From Roseovarius gahaiensis (GTDB lineage: Bacteria > Pseudomonadota > Alphaproteobacteria > Rhodobacterales > Rhodobacteraceae), in assembly GCF_011601345.1 (NCBI RefSeq), contig NZ_JAAORB010000009.1, positions 34,429-98,428 on the forward strand: 64,000 bases of DNA. Reading direction: 5' to 3'. Shown one piece after another: positions 45,187 to 54,907 of this stretch. Position 1 is the first letter of the stretch. Every line of letters starts with the position of its first letter. The notes beneath the pieces were generated by a model, which was not told where the DNA came from, searched no databases, and worked only from the letters and a program-made list of their open reading frames with translations. The translations under genes were made by a program, and so were the position numbers.

Positions 45187-45470
45187 TTGGCCCTTGGTCC
45201 GGCTGTATCGTGCTTTGTAGCGCCTCTGCATCGGCAACGGGCCCCTTCCGCCCAGATCAGGCGGGGAAGCCCACAGCGCCTGCTCTGCTGCGCAGCAGCA
45301 AGCGATCATGGCCCGCACAACAACCCGCGTATCGGTCAAATACTTTGGGAGTTTATCGCGGGCCGCAGGCCGTGACGGACATGTCCCGCCGCCCGTTTGC
45401 CCTACCCCGAGAATCAAGAAAGCCGCGCATCGTCTGCACGGCTTTCACATTGTCAGTCATGAAGGCGATC
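45187..45470. other. Gene-free stretch between the BI-1-like gene and rpmG
   Basis: Together with the preceding terminator this makes a gap of about 340 bp. I see no coding pattern on either strand. Near its right end, 45419-45425 pairs with 45439-45445 (7 bp, AAAGCCG/CGGCTTT), a weak terminator candidate for rpmG on the minus strand. Confidence 0.5.
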
Positions 45471-45638
45471 TTACTTGATCTTGCCTTCTTTGTACTCGAC
45501 ATGCTTGCGCACCACCGGGTCGTATTTACGTACGACCATCTTTTCGGTCATGGTGCGTGCATTTTTCTTGGTCACGTAGAAATGGCCCGTGCCCGCGGTC
45601 GAGTTCAGACGGATCTTGATGGTCGTCGGCTTCGCCAT
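45471..45638 (-). CDS. rpmG: 50S ribosomal protein L33
   Basis: A 55-residue ribosomal protein ([18 protein letters not shown] start, [22 protein letters not shown] core, VEYKEGKIK end). The CxxC zinc cysteines found in some L33 forms are missing, so this is the zinc-independent type. GGAGAC lies 9-14 nt upstream of the ATG. It stands alone, as is common in Rhodobacterales. Confidence 0.95.
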   Translation of the reverse strand: MAKPTTIKIRLNSTAGTGHFYVTKKNARTMTEKMVVRKYDPVVRKHVEYKEGKIK

Positions 45639-45756
45639 TTTATTGTCTCCTGCACCGGACGCGCAGCGCGCCCGTGAAATTCGTATGAAGCCCGCCTTGT
45701 AACGGCGCGGGCGGTCAAGTCAACCGGTTTTTGCGCTGCTTGAGGCGCTGACGGCC

Positions 45757-46365
45757 TTAGTTTGACGAAACGCGGGTCGGCATCTTGTAGAAATGGTGCA
45801 CGCCAATGCTGGTTGTCCGTGGAAAGACGCGCGCCCAACGCGGGTTTACCGCGCGGGTGTGGTAATGCGTGGCACCCGCTGTCAGATTGCGCGGCGCGCC
45901 GTCGACCATCAGCTTGGCGACCTTGCCCACCTGCTCGAATGCGCGGGGTTCATTGACCACCTCGGGATGTCCATCACAGGTATACGTGAATTGGCAGGCG
46001 TATTTACGGCCCGTGCCTTGGTTGATCACACCACAAACAGAATCGGGAAACTCGGCGCTTTCCACACGGTTCATGATCACCTCGGCCACCGCAAACTGAC
46101 CCTTCACGCCTTCGCCGCGGGCCTCGAAATACAGCGCCTCGGCCAGACACTGCCATTGCGCACCGCCTTTTTCAAATGCAAGACCTTGCAGCCAGTCGCG
46201 CGAATAGCGCAAATCCGCCTCGGGACGCGCGGTGTAACCGGCCAAGCGCGTCTGCGACATTTGCTTCAGCGCGCGCGCCTCTTGATCGAACAGCCGCTTC
46301 ACGGGCGTATCCGCCGCCGCCATTCCCCCAAAGAACATCATCGCAATGACAGTCAGTCTCAACAT
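45757..46365 (-). CDS. Cell wall hydrolase, SleB family
   Basis: Secreted 202-residue protein with a signal peptide (LTVIAMMFFGGMAAAD, cleavage about 18) and a SleB-type hydrolase domain at about 70-190. The catalytic Glu is in LAEALYFEARGEGVKGQFAVAEVIMNRV. Cysteines in DSVCGVI, KYACQFTYTCDG support a periplasmic fold. Likely cuts peptidoglycan as a lytic transglycosylase or amidase-like enzyme. In non-spore-forming bacteria this family acts in envelope remodelling. Confidence 0.9.
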   Translation of the reverse strand: MLRLTVIAMMFFGGMAAADTPVKRLFDQEARALKQMSQTRLAGYTARPEADLRYSRDWLQGLAFEKGGAQWQCLAEALYFEARGEGVKGQFAVAEVIMNRVESAEFPDSVCGVINQGTGRKYACQFTYTCDGHPEVVNEPRAFEQVGKVAKLMVDGAPRNLTAGATHYHTRAVNPRWARVFPRTTSIGVHHFYKMPTRVSSN

Positions 46366-46531
46366 TGGATCTCTCCTTTCACGGGCCGAAGGGGCCCCGG
46401 ATTGATCCCGGTCACATAGTCAAAAGAACGCCATGCGTCCAGTCCGCGACATGGCCGGCCTAAATACGACGGAATTTTCGACCACCTACGGCTCGATCGC
46501 TTGCCCGATGTTGCGCAAGTGGTGCGGCAAT

Positions 46532-49072
46532 CTACTCGATTTTGTCTTTCACCGCCAACTGTGCGGCAGCAAGTCGCGCCACCGGAACCCGGAACGGAGA
46601 GCAGGAAACGTAATCAAACCCGGCATCGCGGCAGAACGCAATTGATTCGGGGTTGCCGCCATGCTCGCCACAAATCGACAAAACCAGATCGGGCGACGCG
46701 TCGCGGCCCCGCTCGGCGCCGATGCGCAGCAACTCTCCGACGCCATCCACATCCAGCGTGTGAAACGGATCTTCTGGGTAGACGCCCTGCTGCACATAGG
46801 CCGACATGAACCGCCCCGCGTCATCCCGGCTCAGACCATAGGTCATTTGCGTCAGGTCGTTTGTGCCGAAACTCAAAAACGCCACATGCGGCGCGATCTC
46901 GTTGGCGCGCAGCGCCGCGCGCGGCGTTTCCACCATCACCCCCAGACGATAGGTGAAATCCTGCCCCGTTTCATTGCGCACAGCCGCAGCCACCGCATCA
47001 ACGCGGGTCTTGACCAGCTCAACCTCGCGGCAGGCCGAGACCAGCGGGATCATGATCTCGGGCACCACCGGCGCACCTTCGCGGCTGGCTTCGATCGTGG
47101 CCTCGAAGATCGCCCGCGCCTGCATTTCGTAGATTTCCGGCACGGTGATGCCCAACCGCACACCGCGCATGCCCAGCATCGGGTTGTATTCGCCCAAGGC
47201 CTCCACGCGCCGCGTCACATCCGACAGTGGCAGATCCAACGCCTCGGCCAGCTCGCGCATCCCCGACCGGTCCGAAGGCAGGAATTCGTGTAACGGCGGA
47301 TCGAACAAGCGGATGCACACCGGCTGACCCTGCATGATACGGAACAGATCAATGAAATCGGCCCGCTGCATCGGCAACAACCGCTCAAGAACGGCGGCAC
47401 GGTCTTCGCTGGAATCGGCAAAGATCATTTCGCGCATCACGGTCAGGCGGTCGGCCTCAAAAAACATATGCTCGGTCCGGCACAGGCCAATGCCCTGTGC
47501 ACGGAAATTGCGCGCCACCTCGGCGTCGGCAGGCGTATCGGCATTTGCGCGCACTGCGATATCGCGCACATCGTCGGCCCACGCCATCAATGTCTGGAAC
47601 GATTCGTCGCGCGCCGCTTCAAGCAACGGGGCGTCGCCCGCCAACACTTCGCCATTGCTGCCGTCGATGGTGATCACGTCGCCTTTTTTCAGAACCCGGC
47701 CATCTGGCATCGTCAACTGCTTGCGCACCGCATCAAACGCGATGTCCGAGGCCCCGACGACGCAGGGCAGACCAATGCCGCGCCCGATCACGGCGGCATG
47801 GCTGGTCATGCCGCCACGTTCCGTCAGCACTGCCACCGCCGCATGCATGCCACGAATATCTTCGGGGCTGGTTTCACGACGGACCAGAACACAAGCCTCG
47901 TCGCGGGCGGCGCTCGCTTGCGCCGCTTCGGCGGTAAACACGATTTTGCCGCTGGCCGCACCGGGGCTGGCGGCCACACCACGCGCCAGCACATCGCGCG
48001 GCGCCTCTGGGTCAACTTGCCGGTGGAGCAATTCATTCAAGGCGCGCGGTTCGATCCGCATCAAGGCCTCTTCGCGCGCGATGATGCCATCCTCGGCCAA
48101 GGCCACGGCAATCGCGACCGCCGCCCGTGCGTTGCGCGCCACGCGCACCCCGTCCAGCACGTAAACCGCGCCATCCTCGATGGTGAACTCAACCTGCATT
48201 TCCTCGCGCAGCTTGCAGCGCATTAACGCCGTGTACTCTTTCAGCGCCTTGAAGGCCTCGGGCGCCAATTCTTCCAAGGACGGGCCGCGCGGATCACGCT
48301 CCAGATACAGCGCATCCGATCCACCGTGCAGCGCCTCGCGGCCTTGGCTTTGGCTTAGGTAGCGGCCAGTGATTTGGCGCGCGCCGGTCACACTGTCGAC
48401 CAGTTGGATCACACCCGACCCGCTTTCGCCCTGCCCCAACCCAAAGGCCATTTCCTGCACCACAAGGCCCAAACCGGCATCCGCAGGTGCACCCTTGGCC
48501 TGTCGCAGCAGCCGCGCCGTCGTGCCTTCCCATGCCCGCGCCATCGAACGCAGCACCTCGGCCAATTGCACAGCCGTGTCTTGCGGGAAATCCTCTTCGG
48601 TTTCGGCCTCATACGCGCGCAGCGCCTGCCCCAACCCTTCAACCGGATCATTCGACACATCGTCAAACATATCCGGATCCAGACGTTGGACATGGGTGGC
48701 GTAGGCCTGAACAAAGCGCAGATACAATTCCGACGCGGCGTCTTTGCCCAAACGGTCGCTTAGCTCGATAAACTTGGCATCGTTCATCCCGATATTCAGA
48801 ACAGCCCCCGGCCCCCCCCAATCGGGGTCTTCCGACGAGGGGCGAACACAGAGTAGCGCATCCTCGGCAAACGGTGCTGTCAATTCGGCCATATCGGGCG
48901 CGTCGCCGGACGCGATGGCATGGACCGCATCGAACGACAGCGCCAACGTGCGCGGCACGGGCAAATCGAGCCGCACCAAGCGTTGCAAGCACTTGGCGCG
49001 CCCGCCATGGGTTTGCGCGGCCATGGGGGCGGTCGCTGTGATCAGGGTGATATCGGAATCGTTATGCTGCAC
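46532..49072 (-). CDS. Pyruvate phosphate dikinase-like PEP-utilising protein with diverged ATP domain
   Basis: An 846-residue protein, slightly shorter than true PPDK (about 870-900). The middle phosphohistidine domain is intact, with His425 in ERGGMTSHAAVIGRG. The C-terminal PEP/pyruvate barrel is intact (FRAQGIGLCRTEHMFF, NPMLGMRGVRLGI, FLSFGTNDLTQMTYGLSRDD and the catalytic Cys in LSICGEHGG). The N-terminal ATP-grasp part is eroded: where PPDK has RSGARASMPGMMDT this protein has RPSSEDPDWGGPGAV, and the LQTR strand end reads LDGVR. It lies directly after glyS. ATP-dependent dikinase activity is doubtful; a PEP-sensing or altered phosphotransfer role is possible. Confidence 0.85.
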   Translation of the reverse strand: MQHNDSDITLITATAPMAAQTHGGRAKCLQRLVRLDLPVPRTLALSFDAVHAIASGDAPDMAELTAPFAEDALLCVRPSSEDPDWGGPGAVLNIGMNDAKFIELSDRLGKDAASELYLRFVQAYATHVQRLDPDMFDDVSNDPVEGLGQALRAYEAETEEDFPQDTAVQLAEVLRSMARAWEGTTARLLRQAKGAPADAGLGLVVQEMAFGLGQGESGSGVIQLVDSVTGARQITGRYLSQSQGREALHGGSDALYLERDPRGPSLEELAPEAFKALKEYTALMRCKLREEMQVEFTIEDGAVYVLDGVRVARNARAAVAIAVALAEDGIIAREEALMRIEPRALNELLHRQVDPEAPRDVLARGVAASPGAASGKIVFTAEAAQASAARDEACVLVRRETSPEDIRGMHAAVAVLTERGGMTSHAAVIGRGIGLPCVVGASDIAFDAVRKQLTMPDGRVLKKGDVITIDGSNGEVLAGDAPLLEAARDESFQTLMAWADDVRDIAVRANADTPADAEVARNFRAQGIGLCRTEHMFFEADRLTVMREMIFADSSEDRAAVLERLLPMQRADFIDLFRIMQGQPVCIRLFDPPLHEFLPSDRSGMRELAEALDLPLSDVTRRVEALGEYNPMLGMRGVRLGITVPEIYEMQARAIFEATIEASREGAPVVPEIMIPLVSACREVELVKTRVDAVAAAVRNETGQDFTYRLGVMVETPRAALRANEIAPHVAFLSFGTNDLTQMTYGLSRDDAGRFMSAYVQQGVYPEDPFHTLDVDGVGELLRIGAERGRDASPDLVLSICGEHGGNPESIAFCRDAGFDYVSCSPFRVPVARLAAAQLAVKDKIE

Positions 49073-49228
49073 TGCGGCACCTTCTTGCTGCGTGGCCGAA
49101 GAATACGCGTCGTTTGGACTATGGCAAGGAAAAGCCGGTCATCGCTGTTCCTGTGCCACGCGAAAGGCTTGGCTAGATGCGCCCATGATGGACACATCCG
49201 CGTGCCACGCAGTGCGATTTGCGGCGCC

Positions 49229-51484
49229 TTATCCTTCCAATTTGGTCAAATCCGCCGCCTGAAGGCAGATGTCACGTATTTTACCAAGAAGGTTCAACCG
49301 GTTTCGGCGCACCACCTGATTGTCGGTGTTGACCTGAACCGCCTCGAAAAACGCATCAACCGCCGGCCGCATCGCAGCCATCGCCGCCATCGCCCCGGTG
49401 AAATCTTCCGCCGCATTGGCCTTGGCGATGTCGGCTTCGGCCTTGTCTAGGGCTGTGAACAGGGCTTTTTCTTCCGGGCCTTCGGCAAATTTCGGATCGG
49501 GCCCGAACGAATATTCAACGCCGTCGCGCTCTTCCGCTTGGGTCAGGATATTATTGGCCCGTTTGAAGCCTTGCACAAGGTTTTCGCCATTCTCAGTCGC
49601 CAAAATCCCGCTTAGGGCTTTGGCGCGTGCGACGATCAAGGCTAGATCGTCACCGCCATCCAAGGTCAGGCAGGCGTCGATCACGTCATACCGAAGCCCT
49701 TGATCCCGCAAGTAAACTTTCAGCCTGTCATGCAGGAAGGCCAGCAAATCCGTGCTGAGATCGGGCACCAGATTACCTACCGTTCGCAGCACACTGCCAT
49801 CGCCGGTGTCTGGCGCGCCGCCTTTGTGCTGCAAGCGATCCATAACCGCGTGAAACGCAGCACCAAACACGCCATGCTCGGCAATTTCGTCTAGGATCTC
49901 TTCCAAAGTGTCAATTTCGCCTTCGGTGGCACGCGCATGATTGAGGCTGATTTTGTGGCGCAACAATTGCGCATCAATGAACCTGTCCAACTTCACGCGA
50001 TATCCGCCGTCCAGAATGATACGGATCACGCCCAAAGCCGCCCGGCGCAGGGCGAACGGGTCTTTCGAGCCGGTGGGCTTTTCATCAATCGCCCAAAAGC
50101 CGGTCAACGTATCCAGCTTGTCCGCCAAGGCCACCGCCACCGAAACTGGCGCGGTCGGCACATCGTCAGACGGGCCAAGCGGCGCGTAATGCTGTTCGCA
50201 GGCGGCGGCCACTTCGGCCGGAAGGCCCGCAGCCTCGGCATAATAGCGGCCCATAAGCCCCTGCAATTCCGGGAATTCATAGACCATTTCGGAACTAAGA
50301 TCGGCCTTGGCCACGCGCGCCGCCTGCTGCGCCAGATCGGGTTGGGCACCCACGTCTGGCGCGATGTCGTTCGCAAGCGCCGAGATGCGTGCAATGCGTG
50401 CCGCCTGCGTGCCCAACTGGCGCTCGAAGGTGACGTTTTTCAACTGGTCGATCCAGTCGCCCATACCGTCACGCGCGACCCGCAAATCATTGTTCCAGAA
50501 AAACTTTGCATCGGCCAACCGCGCCGAAAGCACCTTTTGGTTGCCCGCCAGAATGGTCGCCCCGTCATCGGCGGTTTCGATATTGGCCACGGTGACAAAA
50601 GATTCGATCCGCCCAGTCTTGGGATTGCGAACCGAAAAGAACTTCTGGTGTTCTTTCATCGAAGTTTGCAGCACCTCGGGCGGCAGCTCAAGAAACTCTT
50701 GGTCGATCTGGCCCATCAGCACCACGGGCCATTCCACCAGACCGGCGACTTCGGCCAAAAGGCCCTGATCTTCGACAACCTCAAGACCGGCGGCAAAGGC
50801 CTGATTGGTGGCGTCCTGCCAGATGTGGTCGGCGCGTTCCTTGGCATCAAGGATCACCTTGGCGCGTTTCAGCTTGGCCTCGTAATCCTCAAACGAGCTC
50901 ACGGCAAACCACCCCGCGCCCATGAACCGATGGCCTTGGGTGCTGTCGCCTGCCTTGATCCCATCGACATCCATATCGACAACGCGCGCCTCGCCCGCAT
51001 CGTCGGTCAGGATGCACAGGATCGAATGCAAGGGCCGCACCCAACGCAGGCTGCCGGTGCCCCACCGCATGGATTTGGGCCAAGGGAAGTTGCGGATCGC
51101 GCTCTCCAGCACCTCGGCCACGATCACATCTGCCGGGCGGCCCGGCTTGGTGATGGTCGCGAAATAGACCTGACCCTTCTTGTCGTCGCGCGCCTCAAGC
51201 GCGTCGCGGCTGACACCGGCCCCGCACAAGAACCCTTCGATCGCCTTTTCGGGCGCATCGACGCGGGGGCCTTTGCGGTCTTCGGTCACAGTGGGGCTTT
51301 CGGCCAACAGGCCGTCGATGGCCAATGTCAAACGCCGCGGCGTCGAAAACGCCTGTGCGCCCGCATAGGTCAATCCGGCCTCGACCAGACCATCCGTGAC
51401 GCGTTTTCGCAGGTCATCGGCGGCACGCGCCTGCATGCGGGCGGGGATTTCCTCGGAAAACAATTCGATCAGAAGATCAGGCAT
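49229..51484 (-). CDS. glyS: Glycyl-tRNA synthetase beta subunit
   Basis: Beta subunit of the bacterial alpha2beta2 GlyRS, 751 residues, involved in tRNA recognition. It starts PDLLIELFSEEIPARMQARAA, has the HD-like and tRNA-binding segments typical of the family (GEMVYEFPELQGLMGRYYA-like EMVYEFPELQGLMGRYYAE, FALRRAALGVIRI) and a C-terminal anticodon-binding domain (FDPKFAEGPEEKALF-like region). Start at MPDLLIE is chosen, 11 codons into a longer frame. A 174-residue gene separates it from glyQ. Confidence 0.96.
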   Translation of the reverse strand: MPDLLIELFSEEIPARMQARAADDLRKRVTDGLVEAGLTYAGAQAFSTPRRLTLAIDGLLAESPTVTEDRKGPRVDAPEKAIEGFLCGAGVSRDALEARDDKKGQVYFATITKPGRPADVIVAEVLESAIRNFPWPKSMRWGTGSLRWVRPLHSILCILTDDAGEARVVDMDVDGIKAGDSTQGHRFMGAGWFAVSSFEDYEAKLKRAKVILDAKERADHIWQDATNQAFAAGLEVVEDQGLLAEVAGLVEWPVVLMGQIDQEFLELPPEVLQTSMKEHQKFFSVRNPKTGRIESFVTVANIETADDGATILAGNQKVLSARLADAKFFWNNDLRVARDGMGDWIDQLKNVTFERQLGTQAARIARISALANDIAPDVGAQPDLAQQAARVAKADLSSEMVYEFPELQGLMGRYYAEAAGLPAEVAAACEQHYAPLGPSDDVPTAPVSVAVALADKLDTLTGFWAIDEKPTGSKDPFALRRAALGVIRIILDGGYRVKLDRFIDAQLLRHKISLNHARATEGEIDTLEEILDEIAEHGVFGAAFHAVMDRLQHKGGAPDTGDGSVLRTVGNLVPDLSTDLLAFLHDRLKVYLRDQGLRYDVIDACLTLDGGDDLALIVARAKALSGILATENGENLVQGFKRANNILTQAEERDGVEYSFGPDPKFAEGPEEKALFTALDKAEADIAKANAAEDFTGAMAAMAAMRPAVDAFFEAVQVNTDNQVVRRNRLNLLGKIRDICLQAADLTKLEG

Positions 51485-51489
51485 ATCGG

Positions 51490-52014
51490 TCAGTTCCCAT
51501 TCGGGGGTTTGGGGCAATCATCGGGGGCGTGCTGGCCGTCAAACGCGACCTCGCCACAGCGGTTGATCTGGTGCCAGACATAGCCGCGCCCGTCTTCGGT
51601 GATGGCAACGATCCGGTCGATGCCGTATTCGATGTCTTTCTGGCCCAGAAAGGCCAAGGCAGTGCCATCTTGCAGGGCAGCGCCAAGCGCATCGGCATCG
51701 AAACAGTCAAACCAGCTGGGCGCAACCAAAGGCTCGGCCCGGTCATACATCTCGTAGGTTTCGGTTAGCATGGCATGGCTCATCGAGGTGGTGAAGCACG
51801 CGCGATACCGGATCGGCGAGCTATCGGAATCAATCGCGCGGAACTCATCGTACAGCACCGGTTCGGGCTGGCCCGACACAAGCGATGTCATTTGCACATC
51901 ATCGGTGCCGTTGCCCGACACCTCGTCATAAAAGGCATAAACCTGAAGATAATAAAGCGCCGCACCCGCAACCAATGCCGTAACCAAGATCAAACCCGCC
52001 AAAAACTTTCCCAT
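51490..52014 (-). CDS. DUF6446-family membrane-anchored protein between glyQ and glyS
   Basis: A 174-residue protein with one N-terminal membrane helix (KFLAGLILVTALVAGAALYYL) and a periplasmic domain with conserved-looking YRACFTTSMSHA, PSWFDCFDADALGAAL and YVWHQINRCGEVAFDG; its Cys residues could form disulfides. The ATG overlaps the glyQ stop (TAATG) and its stop is 5 bp before glyS, so it is embedded in the synthetase operon. I recall this as a small conserved family in Rhodobacterales; no function is known. Confidence 0.8.
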   Translation of the reverse strand: MGKFLAGLILVTALVAGAALYYLQVYAFYDEVSGNGTDDVQMTSLVSGQPEPVLYDEFRAIDSDSSPIRYRACFTTSMSHAMLTETYEMYDRAEPLVAPSWFDCFDADALGAALQDGTALAFLGQKDIEYGIDRIVAITEDGRGYVWHQINRCGEVAFDGQHAPDDCPKPPNGN

Positions 52015-52943
52015 TATGCCGCTTGCCCCCCGGCTTCTGTCTGCACGAAGGCATCGGCGCATTGCTTGGCCAGCGCCCGCACACGCCCGATATAGGCCTG
52101 CCGTTCGGTCACCGAGATCACGCCGCGCGCATCAAGAAGGTTAAAAATATGGCTGGCCTTGATGCATTGGTCATAGGCCGGATGCGCCATGATGATCCGC
52201 TTGCCTGTTTTCGGATCGTCGTGATGTTGCGACAGGATCGCCTCGCACTCGGCCTCGGCCTCTTCGAAATGGCGCAGCAAAACGTCGGTGTCGGCCACGT
52301 CGAAATTCCAGCGGCTGTATTCCTGCTCGGTCTGGCGGAACACATCGCCATAAGACAGGGCAATCGGTGCGTCGGGGTCGTTGAACGGCATATCCATGAC
52401 GTGATCTATGCCCAGCACATACATCGCCAGCCGCTCCAGCCCATAGGTCAGTTCGCCCGACACGGGGTGGCAATCATGGCCGCCAACCTGTTGGAAATAG
52501 GTGAACTGGCTGACTTCCATGCCGTCGCACCAGACTTCCCAGCCCAGACCCCATGCGCCCAAGGTCGGGCTTTCCCAGTCATCCTCGACAAAGCGGATAT
52601 CATGCAGCGCCATGTCGATGCCAATGGCCTCAAGACTGCCCAGATACAGCTCTTGCAGGTTGGGCGGGCTGGGTTTGATCAGCACCTGATACTGGTAGTA
52701 ATGCTGCAAGCGGTTGGGGTTCTCGCCATAGCGGCCATCTGTCGGGCGGCGCGACGGCTGCACATAGGCCGCAGCCCATGGTTTTGATCCAAGCGAACGC
52801 AGCGTCGTAGCCGGGTGAAACGTGCCGGCGCCCACTTCCATATCGTAGGGCTGCATGATGGCGCAGCCCTGCCCGGCCCAATAGGTCTGGAGCCGCAGGA
52901 TAATCTCCTGAAAACTGCGTGGCTTGCTGGTGCTGTCCGCCAT
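52014..52943 (-). CDS. glyQ: Glycyl-tRNA synthetase alpha subunit
   Basis: Catalytic alpha subunit, 309 residues. The class II motifs are visible: [33 protein letters not shown] at the start, [36 protein letters not shown] (motif 2) and [11 protein letters not shown] (motif 3). Start at MADSTSKP has GGAGGCAACC upstream. It leads glyQ-DUF6446-glyS, followed by the PPDK-like gene. Confidence 0.97.
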   Translation of the reverse strand: MADSTSKPRSFQEIILRLQTYWAGQGCAIMQPYDMEVGAGTFHPATTLRSLGSKPWAAAYVQPSRRPTDGRYGENPNRLQHYYQYQVLIKPSPPNLQELYLGSLEAIGIDMALHDIRFVEDDWESPTLGAWGLGWEVWCDGMEVSQFTYFQQVGGHDCHPVSGELTYGLERLAMYVLGIDHVMDMPFNDPDAPIALSYGDVFRQTEQEYSRWNFDVADTDVLLRHFEEAEAECEAILSQHHDDPKTGKRIIMAHPAYDQCIKASHIFNLLDARGVISVTERQAYIGRVRALAKQCADAFVQTEAGGQAA

Positions 52944-53122
52944 GGTTGCCTCCGAGGTGCGGGCCGTCGAAATCACCGTTCTTACCTACGGCCCCGATCC
53001 GGCAGGGTCAATTGCACGGGCGGGCATATTTTGGATGCATAGAGGCCCAGATTTGCTAAAACGAATGTCAAGCGTCATCACCGACGCACAGAAACGCGAT
53101 CGGGCAAGGGATCAGGACCAAT

Positions 53123-54874
53123 ATGATACGGATTTTTGCGGCAGTTTTGTTTTCAATCGCGTTCACCGTCGCCGCGCAGGCGCAACAGCGAACCGGCGCC
53201 GCATGGGTGCAGATCGAAGCGCAACCCAGTCTGTCGCAAGCGCGCGAAAGCATCCGTGATTACGCGACCCGATTGCAAGATGTGAATGGTTTTTCGCTTG
53301 GTGCGGGGTGGTATGCCATCGCGCTTGGCCCCTACGCCCCGCAGGACGCCGAACGTGTCTTGCAGGTGTATCGGGCCGAGGGCGTCATCCCACGAGACAG
53401 CTACATCGCCGCCAGCAGCGATTACCAACAACAGTTCTGGCCAATCGGCGCAAATGACCTGTCCGGCCCGGCCTTAATGCCCGCCGCCCCGGCCCCTGAC
53501 AGCGCCCTTGACGATACACCGGGAACGGCAGCACTGCCCGACCCTGATCCGATTGACGAAACCCCAGCCCAAGCCCGCGCCAGCGAACGCGAGCTAAACC
53601 GGGACGAGCGCGCCGCGCTGCAAGAGGCGTTGAAATGGGCCGGATTTTATGGCGGCGCAATTGATGCAGCCTTTGGCCGCGGCACACGCGGCGCGATGTC
53701 CCGCTGGCAAGATGCGCGAGGCTATCAACCCACCGGAATTCTGACAACCCGCCAGCGCGCTGAATTGCTGACAGCCTATAATGCCGTGTTGGCCGATTTG
53801 GAGCTAAAGACGGTGCAGGAGACTGAAGCCGGCATCGAAATCAAACTGCCAACCGCGGTTGTGGCCTTCGACAAATATGAGCCCCCCTTTGTGCATTACA
53901 CGCCGTCCGGCGACATCGACGCGCGCGTCTTTTTGATCAGCCAACGCGGCGACAGCAACACGTTGGGGGGCCTTTATGACATCATGCAGACCCTTGAAAT
54001 CGTGCCCGAGACCGGGCCGCGCACGCTGACCGACGGCGCCTTTACCCTGATTGGGGAAAGCGCGCTGATGATCTCGCACACGCAAGCGTGGCTGAAAGAC
54101 GGTGAGATCAAAGGCTTTACCCTGATCTGGCCCGCCGGGGACGAAGAACGCCGCACCCGGCTTTTGGGCGAGATGCAAGAAAGCTTTACCCGGCTTGACG
54201 GCGTTCTGGACGCCACCGCAAGCAGCACAGAGGTGCAAAGCATCGACTTGGTATCAGGTCTGGAAGTGCGCAAGCCGAGATTGACGCGCTCGGGCTTTTA
54301 CGTGGATCGCAGCGGTTCGGTCATCACCACCAGAGATGTGGTGCAGGGATGTGGCCGCATCACCATAGATCAAGATCACGAGGCCAACATCACCAGCCAA
54401 AACGCCGATCTGGGTCTGGCCATCCTAAGCCCGCGCGAAACATTGGCACCCTTGGCGGTGGCCGCGTTGCAAAACACGGTGCCGCGCCTGCAATCCGACG
54501 TGGCTGTGGCGGGGTATTCCTATGGCGGCATTCTGGGCGCCCCCACGGTGTCTTTTGGCCAATTGGCCGAACTGCAAGGCCTGAACGGCGAAGAGCAGTT
54601 GAACCGCCTTGCGCTGACCGCGCTTGAGGGCGATGTCGGCGGCCCGGTGATGGATGCGGCGGGCAGCGTTTTTGGCATGCTGCTGCCGGGCACGCAACCG
54701 GGGCGCACTCTGCCAGAAGGTGTCAGCTTTGCCCTGACCGCCGACGCGCTGCGCGGTGCGCTAGAGCAAGCGGGCATCACGCCCGCCGCGCCGACCGATA
54801 CCGGTGCGCTTGACCCCGAAGCCCTTGCCAACAAAGCCAAGGGCATAACCGTTCTGGTCAGTTGTTGGGAGTGA
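53123..54874 (+). CDS. SPOR / peptidoglycan-binding protein with inactive trypsin-like domain
   Basis: Periplasmic protein of 583 residues. A signal peptide (IRIFAAVLFSIAFTVAAQAQ) is followed by a SPOR-like domain (about 27-95, WVQIEAQPSLSQARE), a Pro/Ala linker, a PG_binding_1 domain (about 160-215, LQEALKWAGFYGGAIDAAFGRGTRGAMSRWQ), a middle region, and a trypsin-like fold (about 385-560). The protease triad is lost: the His of the usual TxxHV box is Asp405 (TTRDVVQGC), and the GDSGGP Ser is Val505 (GDVGGPVMD); the Asp (ADLGLAIL) remains. It probably binds peptidoglycan and a partner protein rather than cutting. Divergent from glyQ. Confidence 0.82.
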   Translation: MIRIFAAVLFSIAFTVAAQAQQRTGAAWVQIEAQPSLSQARESIRDYATRLQDVNGFSLGAGWYAIALGPYAPQDAERVLQVYRAEGVIPRDSYIAASSDYQQQFWPIGANDLSGPALMPAAPAPDSALDDTPGTAALPDPDPIDETPAQARASERELNRDERAALQEALKWAGFYGGAIDAAFGRGTRGAMSRWQDARGYQPTGILTTRQRAELLTAYNAVLADLELKTVQETEAGIEIKLPTAVVAFDKYEPPFVHYTPSGDIDARVFLISQRGDSNTLGGLYDIMQTLEIVPETGPRTLTDGAFTLIGESALMISHTQAWLKDGEIKGFTLIWPAGDEERRTRLLGEMQESFTRLDGVLDATASSTEVQSIDLVSGLEVRKPRLTRSGFYVDRSGSVITTRDVVQGCGRITIDQDHEANITSQNADLGLAILSPRETLAPLAVAALQNTVPRLQSDVAVAGYSYGGILGAPTVSFGQLAELQGLNGEEQLNRLALTALEGDVGGPVMDAAGSVFGMLLPGTQPGRTLPEGVSFALTADALRGALEQAGITPAAPTDTGALDPEALANKAKGITVLVSCWE

Positions 54875-54907
54875 CCGCTACGTCACATCTGTGACAGCGC
54901 AGACGGA

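Noticed and set aside
45187..45470. Small RNA or short gene between the BI-1-like gene and rpmG
   Set aside because: Only weak hairpins were seen and no promoter plus terminator pair that would define a transcript.
49937..51583. A 548-codon open frame on the plus strand
   Set aside because: It is the exact antisense of glyS and reads as composition-driven His/Arg-rich sequence without domains; glyS on the other strand is unmistakable.
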